From NCBI RefSeq assembly GCF_009925085.1, contig NZ_JAABNR010000001.1, forward strand, positions 248,001 to 312,000: a stretch of 64,000 nt of DNA. The letters are read 5' to 3'. Under the pieces are notes generated by a model. It worked only from the letters and a program-made list of their open reading frames with translations, was not told where the DNA came from and did not search any database. Each line of letters opens with the position of its first letter. The stretch's first letter is position 1. Made by a program: the position numbers and the translations under genes. The DNA comes from Stagnihabitans tardus. Its GTDB lineage: Bacteria; Pseudomonadota; Alphaproteobacteria; Rhodobacterales; Rhodobacteraceae. This document shows, in pieces, positions 36,111 through 45,235 of this stretch.

Positions 36111-37244
36111 TCACTTCGCGGAACGCCGCTTCTTTTCCACGTCATAGAAGGGCAAGGAGGCGGTCTTGGCCTTGATCGGCCCATGGGTGCCGCAACGGAC
36201 CTCGACATCGGCGCCATCCACCGCGCAATCGACGGGCAAGCGGGCGATGGCCACCGTCCAGTCGTTCAGGGGCGAATACATGGCTTGCGTGACGACGCCG
36301 ACCTGCTTGCCGCCCTTGAAGACCGGGGCGCCGTTGCCGGGCACGTTCTTGCCCTCGAGCTTCAGGCCCCAGATCTTGAAGCGCTCTTTGCCCTTCAGGC
36401 GGTAATGCTCTTCCGCACCCCGGAAGCCGACCTTGCCGGAAGACACCGTGAAGTCCAGCCCCAGCTCCCAGAGCGTGTCGCCCGGGCCCTCGTTCTCGAA
36501 AGGATACATCTCGGAATTGTCGAAGGGGAAGAAGAGGAGGTAGCTCTCGGTCCGCAGCATGTCCAAGGTGGTGAAGCGGCAGGGGATGATGCCCATGTCG
36601 CGGCCCTCGGTCAGGATGCGGTCCCAGACCTCGCCCGCGTCCTGGCCGCGCACGAAGATCTCATAGCCGCGCTCGCCGGTATAGCCGGTGCGCGACAGGG
36701 TGATGGGCTTGCCGAAAAGGCTGGTCGCCATATGGGACATGTAGGGCAAAGCCCGAACGCCGGGGATGTGCTTTTCAAGGAAGTCCACCGCCAGCGGGCC
36801 CTGCAGCGAGAGGTCATGCAGGTTGTCGTCGAAGCGGATCGAGACATCGCGGCCGGTGGCGGCCATGGTCAGCTGCTCATGCCCCTGGCCCGAGCCATGG
36901 ACCACCATGAAGCTGTTCGGCCCCATGCGGTAGATGATGCAGTCATCGACGAACTTGCCCGCGTCGTTCAGCATGCAGGCATAGATCGCCTTGCCCGGCA
37001 TCAGGCGTTCGACGTTCCGCGTCGTGGCCCGCTCGATCACATGGCTGGCCGCGTGCCCCGTGATATGGACCTTCTTCAGCCCCGAGACATCCATCAGCCC
37101 GGCCTTGGTGCGGATCGCCATGTATTCGGCATCCGGGTCGCCATCATAGCTCCAGGCCGTGCCCATGCCGGACCAGTCTTCGAGCTTGGAGCCCAAGGCC
37201 CGGTGCCGGTCGCCCAAGGTCGAGAATCGCCAGGAATTCGTCAT
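36111..37244 (-). CDS. dmmD: GcvT-like tetrahydrofolate-dependent protein (DmmD)
   Basis: A 377-residue aminomethyltransferase-family protein. KAGLMDVSGLKKVHITGHAA, LSRTGYTGERGYEIF, FTTLDMLRTESYLLFFPFDNSE and WELGLDFTVSSGK are the folate-binding blocks. In dimethylamine-degrading bacteria the companion protein DmmD is proposed to capture the formaldehyde released by DmmABC as methylene-tetrahydrofolate. It is the first gene of dmmDCBA-araC, with GGGGAGG before the ATG, and a possible operator at 37279-37299. Related DmdA-type enzymes demethylate DMSP, but the context favours DmmD. Confidence 0.82.
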   Translation of the reverse strand: MTNSWRFSTLGDRHRALGSKLEDWSGMGTAWSYDGDPDAEYMAIRTKAGLMDVSGLKKVHITGHAASHVIERATTRNVERLMPGKAIYACMLNDAGKFVDDCIIYRMGPNSFMVVHGSGQGHEQLTMAATGRDVSIRFDDNLHDLSLQGPLAVDFLEKHIPGVRALPYMSHMATSLFGKPITLSRTGYTGERGYEIFVRGQDAGEVWDRILTEGRDMGIIPCRFTTLDMLRTESYLLFFPFDNSEMYPFENEGPGDTLWELGLDFTVSSGKVGFRGAEEHYRLKGKERFKIWGLKLEGKNVPGNGAPVFKGGKQVGVVTQAMYSPLNDWTVAIARLPVDCAVDGADVEVRCGTHGPIKAKTASLPFYDVEKKRRSAK

Positions 37245-37278
37245 CGTTACCTCCCCGTTATCGGTGATTTTGGCAAAG

Positions 37279-37299
37279 TCTGGCCATGTCGGGGCCAGA
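37279..37299. promoter_or_regulatory. inverted repeat TCTGGCC-N7-GGCCAGA
   Basis: Perfect 7-bp arms with a 7-nt spacer, 35-55 bp upstream of the dmmD start, inside an otherwise AT-rich stretch (37299-37360). A candidate operator for the dmm operon; the GlxA-type regulator in the operon is one possible ligand. Confidence 0.4.
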
Positions 37300-37356
37300 A
37301 ATCAACACTCAAATGCAACTTTATTTCATCATAGGGAAACATCTGCACCAGAGATG

Positions 37357-37382
37357 AAAAAGGGGGCGACCAGCGCCCCCTT
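37357..37382 (-). terminator. terminator of the APC permease gene
   Basis: On the minus strand AAGGGGGCG-CTGGT-CGCCCCCTT (37382-37360) is followed by TTTC, giving a U-run with the last stem bases. It lies 20 bp after the permease stop at 37402 and separates it from the dmm operon. Confidence 0.8.
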
Positions 37383-37401
37383 CCCCGCGATTTCAGCGAT
37401 C

Positions 37402-39165
37402 TCAGCCCGGCAGGACGAAGAACCAGTCGGCCGCAAAGACCACCACGACCCCGGCCACCAGCGCGAGATAGGGCAGGATGCCGGCCTTCTTCTCGCCGAG
37501 GTCGCCTTCCTTGAGGCCCAAGTCCTCATAAGCCTCTTTCGGGAACTTGCCGCCGTCCTGGACATAGTGGCGGAACCAGAAGACCGGGATGATGAGGGCC
37601 GCGAAGATAATCCCCGACCACAGAGCGCCGGAATAGCCCCAGACCTTGGCGCCCGCGCCGAGGAACATGGCGTTGACGAAGGCCAAAAGCGTGTTGACCG
37701 AGAGAAGCCAGGTCGGCGCCTTCCAGGGCCGCGCGATATGGGCGCTGTCGATGCGGTGGATCCAGCCGGCGTTCAGGTTCAGGAAGTTGAAGAGGATGTA
37801 ACCGACGTTCGAGATGGCGAGCACATAGAAATAGCCGCTCACATCCGAGGCCAGCGCCAGGAGGAAGACGTTGAAGGCAAAGTCCGTCCACATCGCCTTG
37901 TGCGGCGCGCCATTGGCGTTCACACCCGACAGATACTTGGGCAGCCAGCCGTCCTTCGATCCTTGGTAGAGCGTCCGCGAGGAGCCCGCCATGGCGGTCA
38001 TGATCGCGAGGAAAAGCGCCATGATCATCAGGATGACGAAGATCTGCGTGACGACCTTGCCGCCGCCGATCATGTTGCCCAGGGCCTCACCCACGCCCGT
38101 GCCATCGACGATGCCCGCCGCGAGCATGCCTTCCTGCCCCAGGACGCCCTGGAAGGCGAAGGGGACGAGGAAGAAGAAGACGATGCAGAGAAGCCCCGAG
38201 AAGAAGATCGCCTTGAACGTGTCCGTGGCGGGGTTCTTGAGCTCGGAGGTATAGCAGACTGCGGTCTCAAACCCATAGGTCGACCAGGCCGCGATATAGA
38301 GGCCGCCGATGACCAGGGTCCAGCCCCCGATGCTCCAATCGCCATCCACGCCCGAATAGGCGGCGGTGGGCGGCACCAGGCCCGTGACGTTCATATAGTC
38401 GATCTGCCCGGTGAAGAGCGGCACCAGGCCCACCAGCAGAAGCGGAACCAGCACGATGATCGCCAGCCATTTCTGCGCCGAGGCGGTCGAGGCGATGCCG
38501 CCATGCTGGATCAGCAGGATGACCGACATCAGGGCCACGCCCACGACGAAGGTCGAGTTGAAATGCAGTGTGCCCAGCCCCGGGATCGAGACGGCAGCGG
38601 CCTCCCAGACCCGGAAGGCCGGGGTCAGGGCAGCGACGCCGTCAGCGGTGGCGACGGCGGTGATGGCATCGGCAGGCGCCGTGCCCGCATTGGCCGCGAG
38701 ATAGTCGATGACCGATTGCGTCTCGGCCGTATAGCTCGCGAGATTGGCCGCGACCCAGTCCAGAACCATCTGGCTGTCGGCCGCCGGGATCGGGAAAAGC
38801 GCGTTCAGGATATAGCCCGCCGCAATCGCGCAGCCCAGGGACAGCACGGGCGACCAGGCGAACCAGTTGCACCAGACCGAGAGCGGCGCGATCAGCTTGG
38901 AATAGCGCAGCCAGGCCGTCGCCCCATAGACCGAGGTCCCCCCCGACTTGTTGCCAAACATCCCCGCCATCTCGGCATAGGTAAAGCTTTGCAGAAAGCC
39001 CATCACCATCGAGATCATCCAGACCGCAAAGGCAACCTTGCCCGTGGTCCCGGCGATCCCGCCGATGGAAAACAGCACCAGCGGCGGCACCCCCGCGGCG
39101 ACCCAGAAGGCCCCCTTCCAGTCCAGCGCCCGGACCAGTTGGCCCGAACCTCCTTCATTCGACAT
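37402..39165 (-). CDS. APC-superfamily amino acid/amine permease
   Basis: A 587-residue membrane protein with about 12 helices. Features are LDWKGAFWVAAGVPPLVLFSIGG, GGTSVYGATAWL, GWTLVIGGLYIAAWSTYGFETA and GSSRTLYQGSKDGWLPKYLS, all typical of the APC superfamily. A 75-residue insert (about 135-205, alanine-rich, VLDWVAANLASYTAETQSVID) is unusual. Placed between tmm and dmmD on the same strand, it is the best candidate for uptake of a methylated amine. No TMAO-type ABC importer is in the window. ATG 39165 has GGGAG upstream. Confidence 0.8.
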   Translation of the reverse strand: MSNEGGSGQLVRALDWKGAFWVAAGVPPLVLFSIGGIAGTTGKVAFAVWMISMVMGFLQSFTYAEMAGMFGNKSGGTSVYGATAWLRYSKLIAPLSVWCNWFAWSPVLSLGCAIAAGYILNALFPIPAADSQMVLDWVAANLASYTAETQSVIDYLAANAGTAPADAITAVATADGVAALTPAFRVWEAAAVSIPGLGTLHFNSTFVVGVALMSVILLIQHGGIASTASAQKWLAIIVLVPLLLVGLVPLFTGQIDYMNVTGLVPPTAAYSGVDGDWSIGGWTLVIGGLYIAAWSTYGFETAVCYTSELKNPATDTFKAIFFSGLLCIVFFFLVPFAFQGVLGQEGMLAAGIVDGTGVGEALGNMIGGGKVVTQIFVILMIMALFLAIMTAMAGSSRTLYQGSKDGWLPKYLSGVNANGAPHKAMWTDFAFNVFLLALASDVSGYFYVLAISNVGYILFNFLNLNAGWIHRIDSAHIARPWKAPTWLLSVNTLLAFVNAMFLGAGAKVWGYSGALWSGIIFAALIIPVFWFRHYVQDGGKFPKEAYEDLGLKEGDLGEKKAGILPYLALVAGVVVVFAADWFFVLPG

Positions 39166-39613
39166 CTGTCCACTCCCTTTTGGTGGAACCGCGATTTCCC
39201 CGTTCCCGAAGTTCGCGGTCTTTGTTGCACGCAGGCAAGGTCCCCTCGACCCCGTCGCCGCGCTGGGGCCATGCAAACATGACTTCGGGTCTGCGCCAAA
39301 GGAAATTTTCACGGTCAGGCAAAATTGTTTCCCTTTGCTGCGGATGCGAAGGGCCAAGGCCCCCGGTGCTGAAGAAAGCGGCAGGGCAACGCAATGGGCC
39401 CCGGGCGCTTGCCTCGGGGCCGATCGTGACGGCGATTGGTTAATGCGGTGTTAAGCCCAAACTGGGCCACCCAGACTGCGCCGCCCCGGGCTTGACCCAG
39501 GGCGCCTCGACCTTGTGGCGCGGGTCGTCCCGACAGGTCGAGGCCCCGGGCTTGCCCCAGGGCGGCGGGGCCTTGGGGGCGGTGGGGCGAACCCCGACCA
39601 ACCCCGGGCCCCC
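39166..39613. other. intergenic region between tmm and the APC permease gene
   Basis: 448 bp. It contains two copies of a CCCCGGGCTTGACCCAGGGCG-type palindrome with CTCGACC or GGTCGAGG flanks (about 39483-39510 and 39540-39567), also seen at 3212-3240. A GGCCCCG/CGGGGCC hairpin lies at 39397-39421. AT-richer sequence at 39280-39340 probably holds the permease promoter. No convincing gene is found; frames through it lack ribosome sites. Confidence 0.5.
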
Positions 39614-40960
39614 TCAGTTGCGCAGGTAGGCCTCCATCGAATCCTCCAGCGCGTCCTTCCAGGGCGTGTGGTGAACCGGCGCCATGGTCCCGGTCATCAC
39701 CGACCGGTAGGCATGATTGCGGAAGCCCATGATGTCCTTCTTCTTGTGCTCTTTCCATTCGAAGAAGGCCTCGCAGGCGCCGTCCACGTTGAAGCTGGGG
39801 TAATCGGTCTCGGCCACCAGCTCCTTGACGTAGTCAGCCTGGTAGTGGATCGCGTCATGGGCGTCCTGCCCCGCATCCTCGCCCGCCTCGCGGTCGGCCA
39901 CGTCCTTCAGCATGACCTGCTTGTCGGTCGGAAGCGCGATCCGCCCCATGATCGCATCGCGCACCCACCAGGCCTGGGCGTCGAACATGTTGAAGGTGAA
40001 CCACTGGTCCTGCATGCCGAGGTAGAAGAGCTTGGGATTGTGGACATAGACCACGCCCTTATACAGGTCATGCGTCGCCAGCCGGTTCGCCGTCTTCAGC
40101 CGCAGATCATCGGGCAGGAAGGGGAAATGGTGCTTGTAGCCGGTGCAGAGGATGATCGCATCGACCTTCTTCGAAGTCCCGTCCTTGAAGTAGGCCGTCG
40201 TCTCGTCGACATGATCCAGCGCCGGAACCTCTTTCCAGTTCTCCGGCCAGTCGAAGCCCATGGGCGCATTGCGATAGGCCACCGTGATCGACTTGGCGCC
40301 GTATTTCCAGCACTGCGAGCCGATGTCCTCGGCCGAATAGCTGGAGCCCAGAATCAGCAGGTCCTTGCCCTTGAACTCCATCGCGTCGCGGAAGTCATGG
40401 GCATGCAGCACGCGGCCCCCAAAGATGCCAAAGCCCGGGTATTCCGGCACATTCGGCGTCGAGAAATGGCCCGAGGCGACGATGACATGGTCAAAGACCT
40501 CATCATAGATGCTGTCCTTTACCAGGTCATGCGCGGTCACGGTGAACTTGCCCGTGGCCTCGTCATAGCGGGTGAAGCGCACCGGGTGGCGGAAGCGGAT
40601 CCAGTCGCGCACCCCGGCCTTCTTCACCCGGCCTTCGATATAGTCGAACATCACCGCACGCGGCGGATAGCTCGCGATCTGCTTGCCGAAATGCTCTTCA
40701 AAGGAATAGTCCGCGAATTCCAGACCTTCCTTCGGGCCATTGGTCCAGAGATAGCGATACATCGAGCAATGGACCGGCTCGCCATATTCATCCAAGCCCG
40801 TGCGCCAGGTATAGTTCCACAAGCCACCCCAATCGCCCTGCTTTTCAAAGCAGACGACTTCCGGGATCTCGGCGCCCTTGGCCCTGGCCGATTGAAAGGC
40901 GCGCAAAGCCGCCAGCCCCGAAGGCCCCGCCCCGATCACCGCCACACGCATCTTCGTCAT
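39614..40960 (-). CDS. tmm: trimethylamine monooxygenase
   Basis: Oxidises trimethylamine to TMAO with NADPH and O2. The 448-residue class B flavin monooxygenase has the FAD fold [16 protein letters not shown], the NADPH fold [15 protein letters not shown] and the FMO fingerprint [11 protein letters not shown]. Blocks such as [47 protein letters not shown] and [14 protein letters not shown] fit bacterial Tmm rather than Baeyer-Villiger enzymes. GGGAG precedes the ATG at 40960. Together with tdm, dmm and the putative gmaS it gives an aerobic trimethylamine pathway. Confidence 0.92.
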   Translation of the reverse strand: MTKMRVAVIGAGPSGLAALRAFQSARAKGAEIPEVVCFEKQGDWGGLWNYTWRTGLDEYGEPVHCSMYRYLWTNGPKEGLEFADYSFEEHFGKQIASYPPRAVMFDYIEGRVKKAGVRDWIRFRHPVRFTRYDEATGKFTVTAHDLVKDSIYDEVFDHVIVASGHFSTPNVPEYPGFGIFGGRVLHAHDFRDAMEFKGKDLLILGSSYSAEDIGSQCWKYGAKSITVAYRNAPMGFDWPENWKEVPALDHVDETTAYFKDGTSKKVDAIILCTGYKHHFPFLPDDLRLKTANRLATHDLYKGVVYVHNPKLFYLGMQDQWFTFNMFDAQAWWVRDAIMGRIALPTDKQVMLKDVADREAGEDAGQDAHDAIHYQADYVKELVAETDYPSFNVDGACEAFFEWKEHKKKDIMGFRNHAYRSVMTGTMAPVHHTPWKDALEDSMEAYLRN

Positions 40961-41271
40961 AAGTCACTCCCTGTTTCCGCACGCGGTTTTTCTTTGTGTC
41001 CAGACTAAGCGCCCTCATCCCCCTGTGTCAAATTTTCTCACTGACAGGAAACCACAGGGCAGTTTGCCGCACCATCCGGCGCCCCGGCAGCCAGCTTGCG
41101 CCCAGAACTGGGCAGAACCCCCCGCCCCTCGCCCAGAATCACGCCAGTCCCTGCGGAGGTCATCCCGACCGGTCTCACTTGGGTCATCGCCCCCAAGGCG
41201 CCCGCCCCGCGACTCGCCCGCTTGACATTCCCCGCTCCGCGCTCTCCCCTGCGGCGAAACAGGAGGCCAAG
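40961..41271. other. divergent intergenic region, tmm and FAH-family gene
   Basis: 311 bp. The left third is AT-rich with the candidate tmm promoter; the rest is GC-rich. TTGACATTC at 41222-41230 may be the -35 of the FAH-family gene, but no good -10 follows. AGGAGG at 41262 is its ribosome site. No gene is seen. Confidence 0.4.
41003..41031 (-). promoter_or_regulatory. candidate sigma-70 promoter of tmm
   Basis: On the minus strand TTGACA (41031-41026), a 17-bp spacer and TTAGTC (41008-41003), 43-71 bp upstream of the tmm start. The -10 match is modest, so this is tentative. Confidence 0.35.
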
Positions 41272-42402
41272 ATGAGCGATTTCCCCAGCACCGGAACCTT
41301 CGTCGGCCGCCTTTGGGTCGAGGGGACGGGGCCCGTCCTCGTCCATCTGCGGGCGGGCTGGCTGCATGACGTCACCACGCGGCAGGCGCCCACGATGCGC
41401 GACCTTTTGGAGCTGCCCGACCCCGTGGGTCACCTGAAGGCCCTGCCCGACCGGCCCCTGTCGGAACTGGCGCCGCTTTTGGCCGCGAGGGAGAGCACCG
41501 GCACAAGGCTCCTCTCCCCGGCCGATCTCCAGGCGATCAAGGCCTGCGGGGTGACCTTCGCCCGGTCGATGATCGAACGCGTGATCGAAGAGCGCGCGGC
41601 AGGTGACGCCGCCCGCGCCGCCGCGATCCGGGCGCGCATCGCGGGTATCCTCGGCACCTCGCTCCGCGACCTGAAACCCGGCTCGCCGGAGGCGACCGAG
41701 GTCAAGCGGCTCCTGCAGGCGGAGGGTCTCTGGAGCCAATACCTGGAAGTGGGCATCGGCCCCGATGCCGAGGTCTTCACCAAATGCCCGCCCATGGCCT
41801 CGGTCGGCCAGGGCGCCAGCGTGGGCCTCCACCCGATCAGCCAATGGAACAACCCCGAGCCCGAGGTCGTGCTGGCGCTCTCCTCGCGCGGAACGATCCT
41901 CGGCGCCACGCTCGGCAATGACGTGAACCTGCGCGATGTCGAGGGCCGCTCGGCTCTCCTCCTCGGCAAGGCCAAGGACAACAACGCCTCCGCCTCCCTC
42001 GGGCCGCTCCTGCGGCTGTTCGACGAGAGCTTCTCGCTGGACAATGTCCGCAGCCTCACCCTGACCCTGACGGTCACCGGAGAAGACGGCTTCCGCCTCG
42101 AGGGCCGCTCCTCCATGGCCGAGATTTCCCGCGACCCCGCCGATCTTGCCGCGCAAACCCTTGGCCGCCATCACCAGTATCCCGACGGCGCCTTCCTTTA
42201 CTGCGGGACGATGTTCGCGCCGATCCAGGACCGCGACGGCCCGGGCCAGGGCTTCACCCATCACCTGGGCGACGAGGTCACCATCGCCACCCCCGCGCTC
42301 GGAGCCCTCACCAACACCGTGCGCCTCGCGACCGAGGCCCCGGAATGGACCTTCGGCACCGCCGCCCTGATGCGCAACCTCGCGGGACGCGGCCTCCTCT
42401 GA
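41272..42402 (+). CDS. fumarylacetoacetate hydrolase (FAH)-family protein
   Basis: A 376-residue FAH-superfamily enzyme. After a ~130-residue N-terminal region come VGIGPDAEVFTKCPPMASVGQGASVGLH, QWNNPEPEVVLAL and GATLGNDVNLRDVEGRSALLLGKAKDNNAS; the Glu pair in PEPEVVL and the Asp of LGNDVN are the expected metal ligands. DGAFLYCGTMFAPIQDRDGPG follows. The length and the KDNNAS form resemble 2-keto-3-deoxy sugar acid dehydratases more than true FAH. Substrate unknown. ATG 41272 has AGGAGG; the frame start at 40996 lies in the tmm promoter. Confidence 0.75.
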   Translation: MSDFPSTGTFVGRLWVEGTGPVLVHLRAGWLHDVTTRQAPTMRDLLELPDPVGHLKALPDRPLSELAPLLAARESTGTRLLSPADLQAIKACGVTFARSMIERVIEERAAGDAARAAAIRARIAGILGTSLRDLKPGSPEATEVKRLLQAEGLWSQYLEVGIGPDAEVFTKCPPMASVGQGASVGLHPISQWNNPEPEVVLALSSRGTILGATLGNDVNLRDVEGRSALLLGKAKDNNASASLGPLLRLFDESFSLDNVRSLTLTLTVTGEDGFRLEGRSSMAEISRDPADLAAQTLGRHHQYPDGAFLYCGTMFAPIQDRDGPGQGFTHHLGDEVTIATPALGALTNTVRLATEAPEWTFGTAALMRNLAGRGLL

Positions 42403-42701
42403 CCCCAAAGGACTCTCGCCCCGCCGCGTAGCCCGGGGTAAACCCCGGGTCAGGCCGCACCTTCCCCCCGAACGCGCCCCTTCCCCTTTCACATTGGCAC
42501 AAATATCCTCGGGGGGTGCAGGGGGGCAGACAGCCCCCCTGCCGCTTTCCGCGCGCGACAGCCCCCATGGCCCCAAATCCCCCGGCCAAGCCCCCAGCGC
42601 GGCCCGACCCGCAATCCCCTTTGCCCTTTCACCTTGGCTCAAATACTCTCTTTGGGTGCAGGGGGCCGACAGCCCCCCTGCCGCTTTCCACAAAGGACAA
42701 G
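42403..42701. repeat. repeat-rich gap with two CAAATA elements
   Basis: 299 bp between the FAH-family and TetR genes. A GTAGCCCGGGGTAAACCCCGGG palindrome (42428-42449) is followed by two plus-strand CAAATA elements (42486-42515 and 42626-42650). Each continues into GGGTGCAGGGGG and a C-rich hairpin arm (CAGCCCCCCTGCCGCTTTCC). The two units are about 140 bp apart and look like a tandem duplication of a whole repeat cassette. No gene is seen. Confidence 0.65.
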
Positions 42702-43247
42702 ATGCCCCGCTTCACCCGCCTCTCTGCCGAAGACCGCCGCCTCATGCTGATCGAGGCCGCCTGCGCCTCCATGGCCGAGGACGGGATCGCGGGCTTCACC
42801 GTCGACCGGATCTGCGCCCGGGCCGGGGTCTCGCGCGGGCTGATCACCCATCACTTCGGTTCCATGGCGGGGCTCATGGCCGCCACCTATGCCCAGCTTT
42901 ACGACGAAGACCTCTCCGAGGCCGAGGGCAGCGGCCTTCAGGGCCTCCTTGCCATGGTCTTCGACCCCGCCCGCTTCAACCGGTCCAGGCTGAACATCTG
43001 GCTCGCCCTGTGGCAGGCCATCGCCAATACGCCCGAACTGACCGAAGAGCACCACAGCCGCTATGGCGCCTATGTGACGCGGGTGGGCCTGGCGCTGCAA
43101 GAGGCGGGCCGACCCGAGGCCCTGGCGCCGGCGCTCATCGCGCTGATCGACGGGCTGTCCTTGCAGCATTGCATCGACCCCGCATCCATGCCGCCCGAGG
43201 CCGCAAGGCAGGCCTGCGAGGCCTTCCTTGCCCTGCACAGCCCGTAG
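42702..43247 (+). CDS. TetR-family regulator (BetI-like)
   Basis: A 181-residue repressor. The helix-turn-helix is GFTVDRICARAGVSRGLITHHFGSM (about 27-51), with the GLITHHFGS recognition form of BetI-type regulators; the C-terminal BetI domain ends HCIDPASMPPEAARQACEAFLAL. BetI senses choline, so a methylated-amine signal is conceivable given the tmm/dmm island, but no choline genes are here. The stop TAG is 7 bp from the stop of convergent yqeY, both within a GTAGCCCGGGGTCAG repeat remnant. Confidence 0.8.
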   Translation: MPRFTRLSAEDRRLMLIEAACASMAEDGIAGFTVDRICARAGVSRGLITHHFGSMAGLMAATYAQLYDEDLSEAEGSGLQGLLAMVFDPARFNRSRLNIWLALWQAIANTPELTEEHHSRYGAYVTRVGLALQEAGRPEALAPALIALIDGLSLQHCIDPASMPPEAARQACEAFLALHSP

Positions 43248-43254
43248 CCCGGGG

Positions 43255-43698
43255 TCAGAACTTCGCCTTGATCAAGGCGCCGACCGCGCCGAAATCCATC
43301 TGGCCGGTATACTTGGCCTTCAAGACGCCCATGACCCGGCCCATATCCTTGACCGAGGTGGCGCCCACTTCGGCAATGGCCGCCGTAACCACCGCCTCGA
43401 CCTCCGCCGCGCCAAGCTGCTTGGGCAGGAATTCCTCGATCACCGCGATCTCGGCGGTTTCCTTGGCGGCGAGCTCGGGGCGCCCGCCCTCGAGATAGAC
43501 CTTGACCGATTCCTGGCGCTGCTTGACCATCTTGGCCAAGACTGCCAGCTCGTCGCCAGCCGCGCCATCCGTCCCCCGCGCATTGATCTCGCGCTCTTTC
43601 AAGGCATTCAGGATCAGCCGCAAGGCGCCCAGGCGCTCTGCCGCCTTGGCCTTCATCGCCTCCTTGATCTCGCCCATCAGCCTTTGCTGCAATTCCAT
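43255..43698 (-). CDS. GatB/YqeY domain protein
   Basis: A 147-residue YqeY protein, related to the C-terminal tRNA-binding tail of GatB. KAKAAERLGALRLILNALKEREI, EFLPKQLGAAEVEAVV and KDMGRVMGVLKAKYTGQMD are conserved. The cellular role is not defined; linkage to transamidation is only by homology. ATG 43698 follows GGGAGACGG. It diverges from carA, a neighbour pair that is common in alphaproteobacteria. Confidence 0.9.
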   Translation of the reverse strand: MELQQRLMGEIKEAMKAKAAERLGALRLILNALKEREINARGTDGAAGDELAVLAKMVKQRQESVKVYLEGGRPELAAKETAEIAVIEEFLPKQLGAAEVEAVVTAAIAEVGATSVKDMGRVMGVLKAKYTGQMDFGAVGALIKAKF

Positions 43699-43831
43699 GA
43701 CCGTCTCCCTTTTGCCCGCCACCTTACGCCGCCCCCCTTCCCGCCTCAACTCCCCCTCTTTCCCATTGACCCCGCCCCCCGCCCCCCCTATCAGGAGCCC
43801 GTTTATCCGCCCCCCTCACCCGGAGTTTCCC

Positions 43832-44983
43832 ATGCCGCAAGACAAACCTACCGCCTGCCTCGCCCTCGCTGACGGCACGGTGTTCTACGGTCGCGGCTTT
43901 GGCGCCACGGGAGAGACGGTGGCGGAGCTCGTCTTCAACACCGCGATGACCGGCTACCAGGAAATCATGACCGACCCTTCCTACGCGGGCCAGGTCGTGA
44001 CCTTCACCTTCCCCCATATCGGCAACACCGGGGCCACGCCCGAGGATGACGAGACGGCCACCCCCGTCGCCGCCGGCATGGTGGTGAAATGGGACCCGAC
44101 CGAGCCCTCGAACTGGCGCTCGACCGCCGACCTGCAATCCTGGATGGCATCGGTCGGCCGCATCGGCATCGGGGGCATCGACACCCGCAGGCTCACCCGC
44201 GCCATCCGCCAGCAGGGCGCGCCGCATGTGGCCCTGGCCCATGACCCGGAAGGCAAGTTCGACCTCGGCGCCCTGGTGGCCAAGGCCCGGGCCTGGAAGG
44301 GTCTCGTGGGTCTCGACCTCGCCAAGGATGTCTCCTGCGCGCAAAGCTATACCTGGGACGAGAAGACCTGGGCCTGGCCCGAGGGCTATACGCGGCGCGA
44401 GGGGCCGGGGCTGAAGGTCGTGGCGGTGGATTACGGCGCCAAGCGCAACATCCTGCGCTGCCTGGCTTTTGCGGGCTGCGAGGTCGTCGTCCTGCCCGCC
44501 AATGCCACGGCCGAGGATGTCCTGGCCCACAAGCCCGAGGGCGTCTTCCTCTCCAACGGCCCCGGAGACCCGGCGGCCACCGGCGCCTATGCCGTGCCGA
44601 TGATCCAGGGGGTGCTCAAGGCCGACCTGCCGCTCTTTGGCATCTGCCTTGGTCACCAGATGCTGGCGCTCGCCCTGGGTGCCAAGACCGTCAAGATGAA
44701 CCACGGCCACCACGGCGCCAACCATCCGGTCAAGGACCTGACCACCGGCAAGGTCGAGATCACCTCGATGAACCACGGCTTCACGGTCGACAGCCAGACC
44801 CTGCCCAAGGGCGTCTCCGAGACCCATGTTTCGCTGTTCGACGGGTCGAACTGCGGCATCGCGGTGGACGGCAAGCCGATCTTCTCGGTCCAGTATCACC
44901 CCGAGGCCTCGCCCGGGCCGCAGGACAGCTTCTACCTCTTCGAGCGCTTCGCCGCCGCCATGCGCGCCCGCCGCGCCGCCTGA
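43832..44983 (+). CDS. carA: carbamoyl-phosphate synthase small subunit
   Basis: Glutamine amidotransferase subunit that supplies ammonia to CarB for arginine and pyrimidine synthesis. The 383-residue product has the N-terminal CPSase domain (ADGTVFYGRGFGATGETVAELVF) and a class I GATase domain with nucleophile LFGICLGHQML and histidine/glutamate in VQYHPEASPGP. Length equals E. coli CarA (382). GGAG precedes the ATG at 43832. CarB is not adjacent. A strong terminator lies 20 bp after the stop. Confidence 0.95.
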   Translation: MPQDKPTACLALADGTVFYGRGFGATGETVAELVFNTAMTGYQEIMTDPSYAGQVVTFTFPHIGNTGATPEDDETATPVAAGMVVKWDPTEPSNWRSTADLQSWMASVGRIGIGGIDTRRLTRAIRQQGAPHVALAHDPEGKFDLGALVAKARAWKGLVGLDLAKDVSCAQSYTWDEKTWAWPEGYTRREGPGLKVVAVDYGAKRNILRCLAFAGCEVVVLPANATAEDVLAHKPEGVFLSNGPGDPAATGAYAVPMIQGVLKADLPLFGICLGHQMLALALGAKTVKMNHGHHGANHPVKDLTTGKVEITSMNHGFTVDSQTLPKGVSETHVSLFDGSNCGIAVDGKPIFSVQYHPEASPGPQDSFYLFERFAAAMRARRAA

Positions 44984-45002
44984 GAGATTCGCGCCTGGGT
45001 TG

Positions 45003-45034
45003 AAGGGGTCGGGTTCTCCGACCCCTTTTGCGTT
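45003..45034 (+). terminator. terminator of carA
   Basis: AAGGGGTCGG (45003-45012), loop GTTCT, CCGACCCCTT (45018-45027), then TTGCGTTG. A perfect 10-bp stem. Confidence 0.85.
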
Positions 45035-45235
45035 GTGTTAACCTTTTGATGTCAGAACAGAAAAAGAACATCCGGGGGCATTAACGCTTTTCCCGGACTT
45101 ATCCACAGGCAACCTCCCCCCGGCCCGGCTTTCCGCCGCCCCGGGGCCCGCAATGTTAAGCGCCCATTAACCATCGGCCACCGATGTTGGACTTGTAAGC
45201 CGGGCCAGAAGGCCTTGCCGCAAGGATGGGATCCC

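Noticed and set aside
36111-37244. DMSP demethylase (DmdA) assignment for the GcvT-like gene
   Set aside because: Fold is shared, but immediate linkage to DUF3445, reductase and DmmC genes fits DmmD; no other DMSP genes are present.
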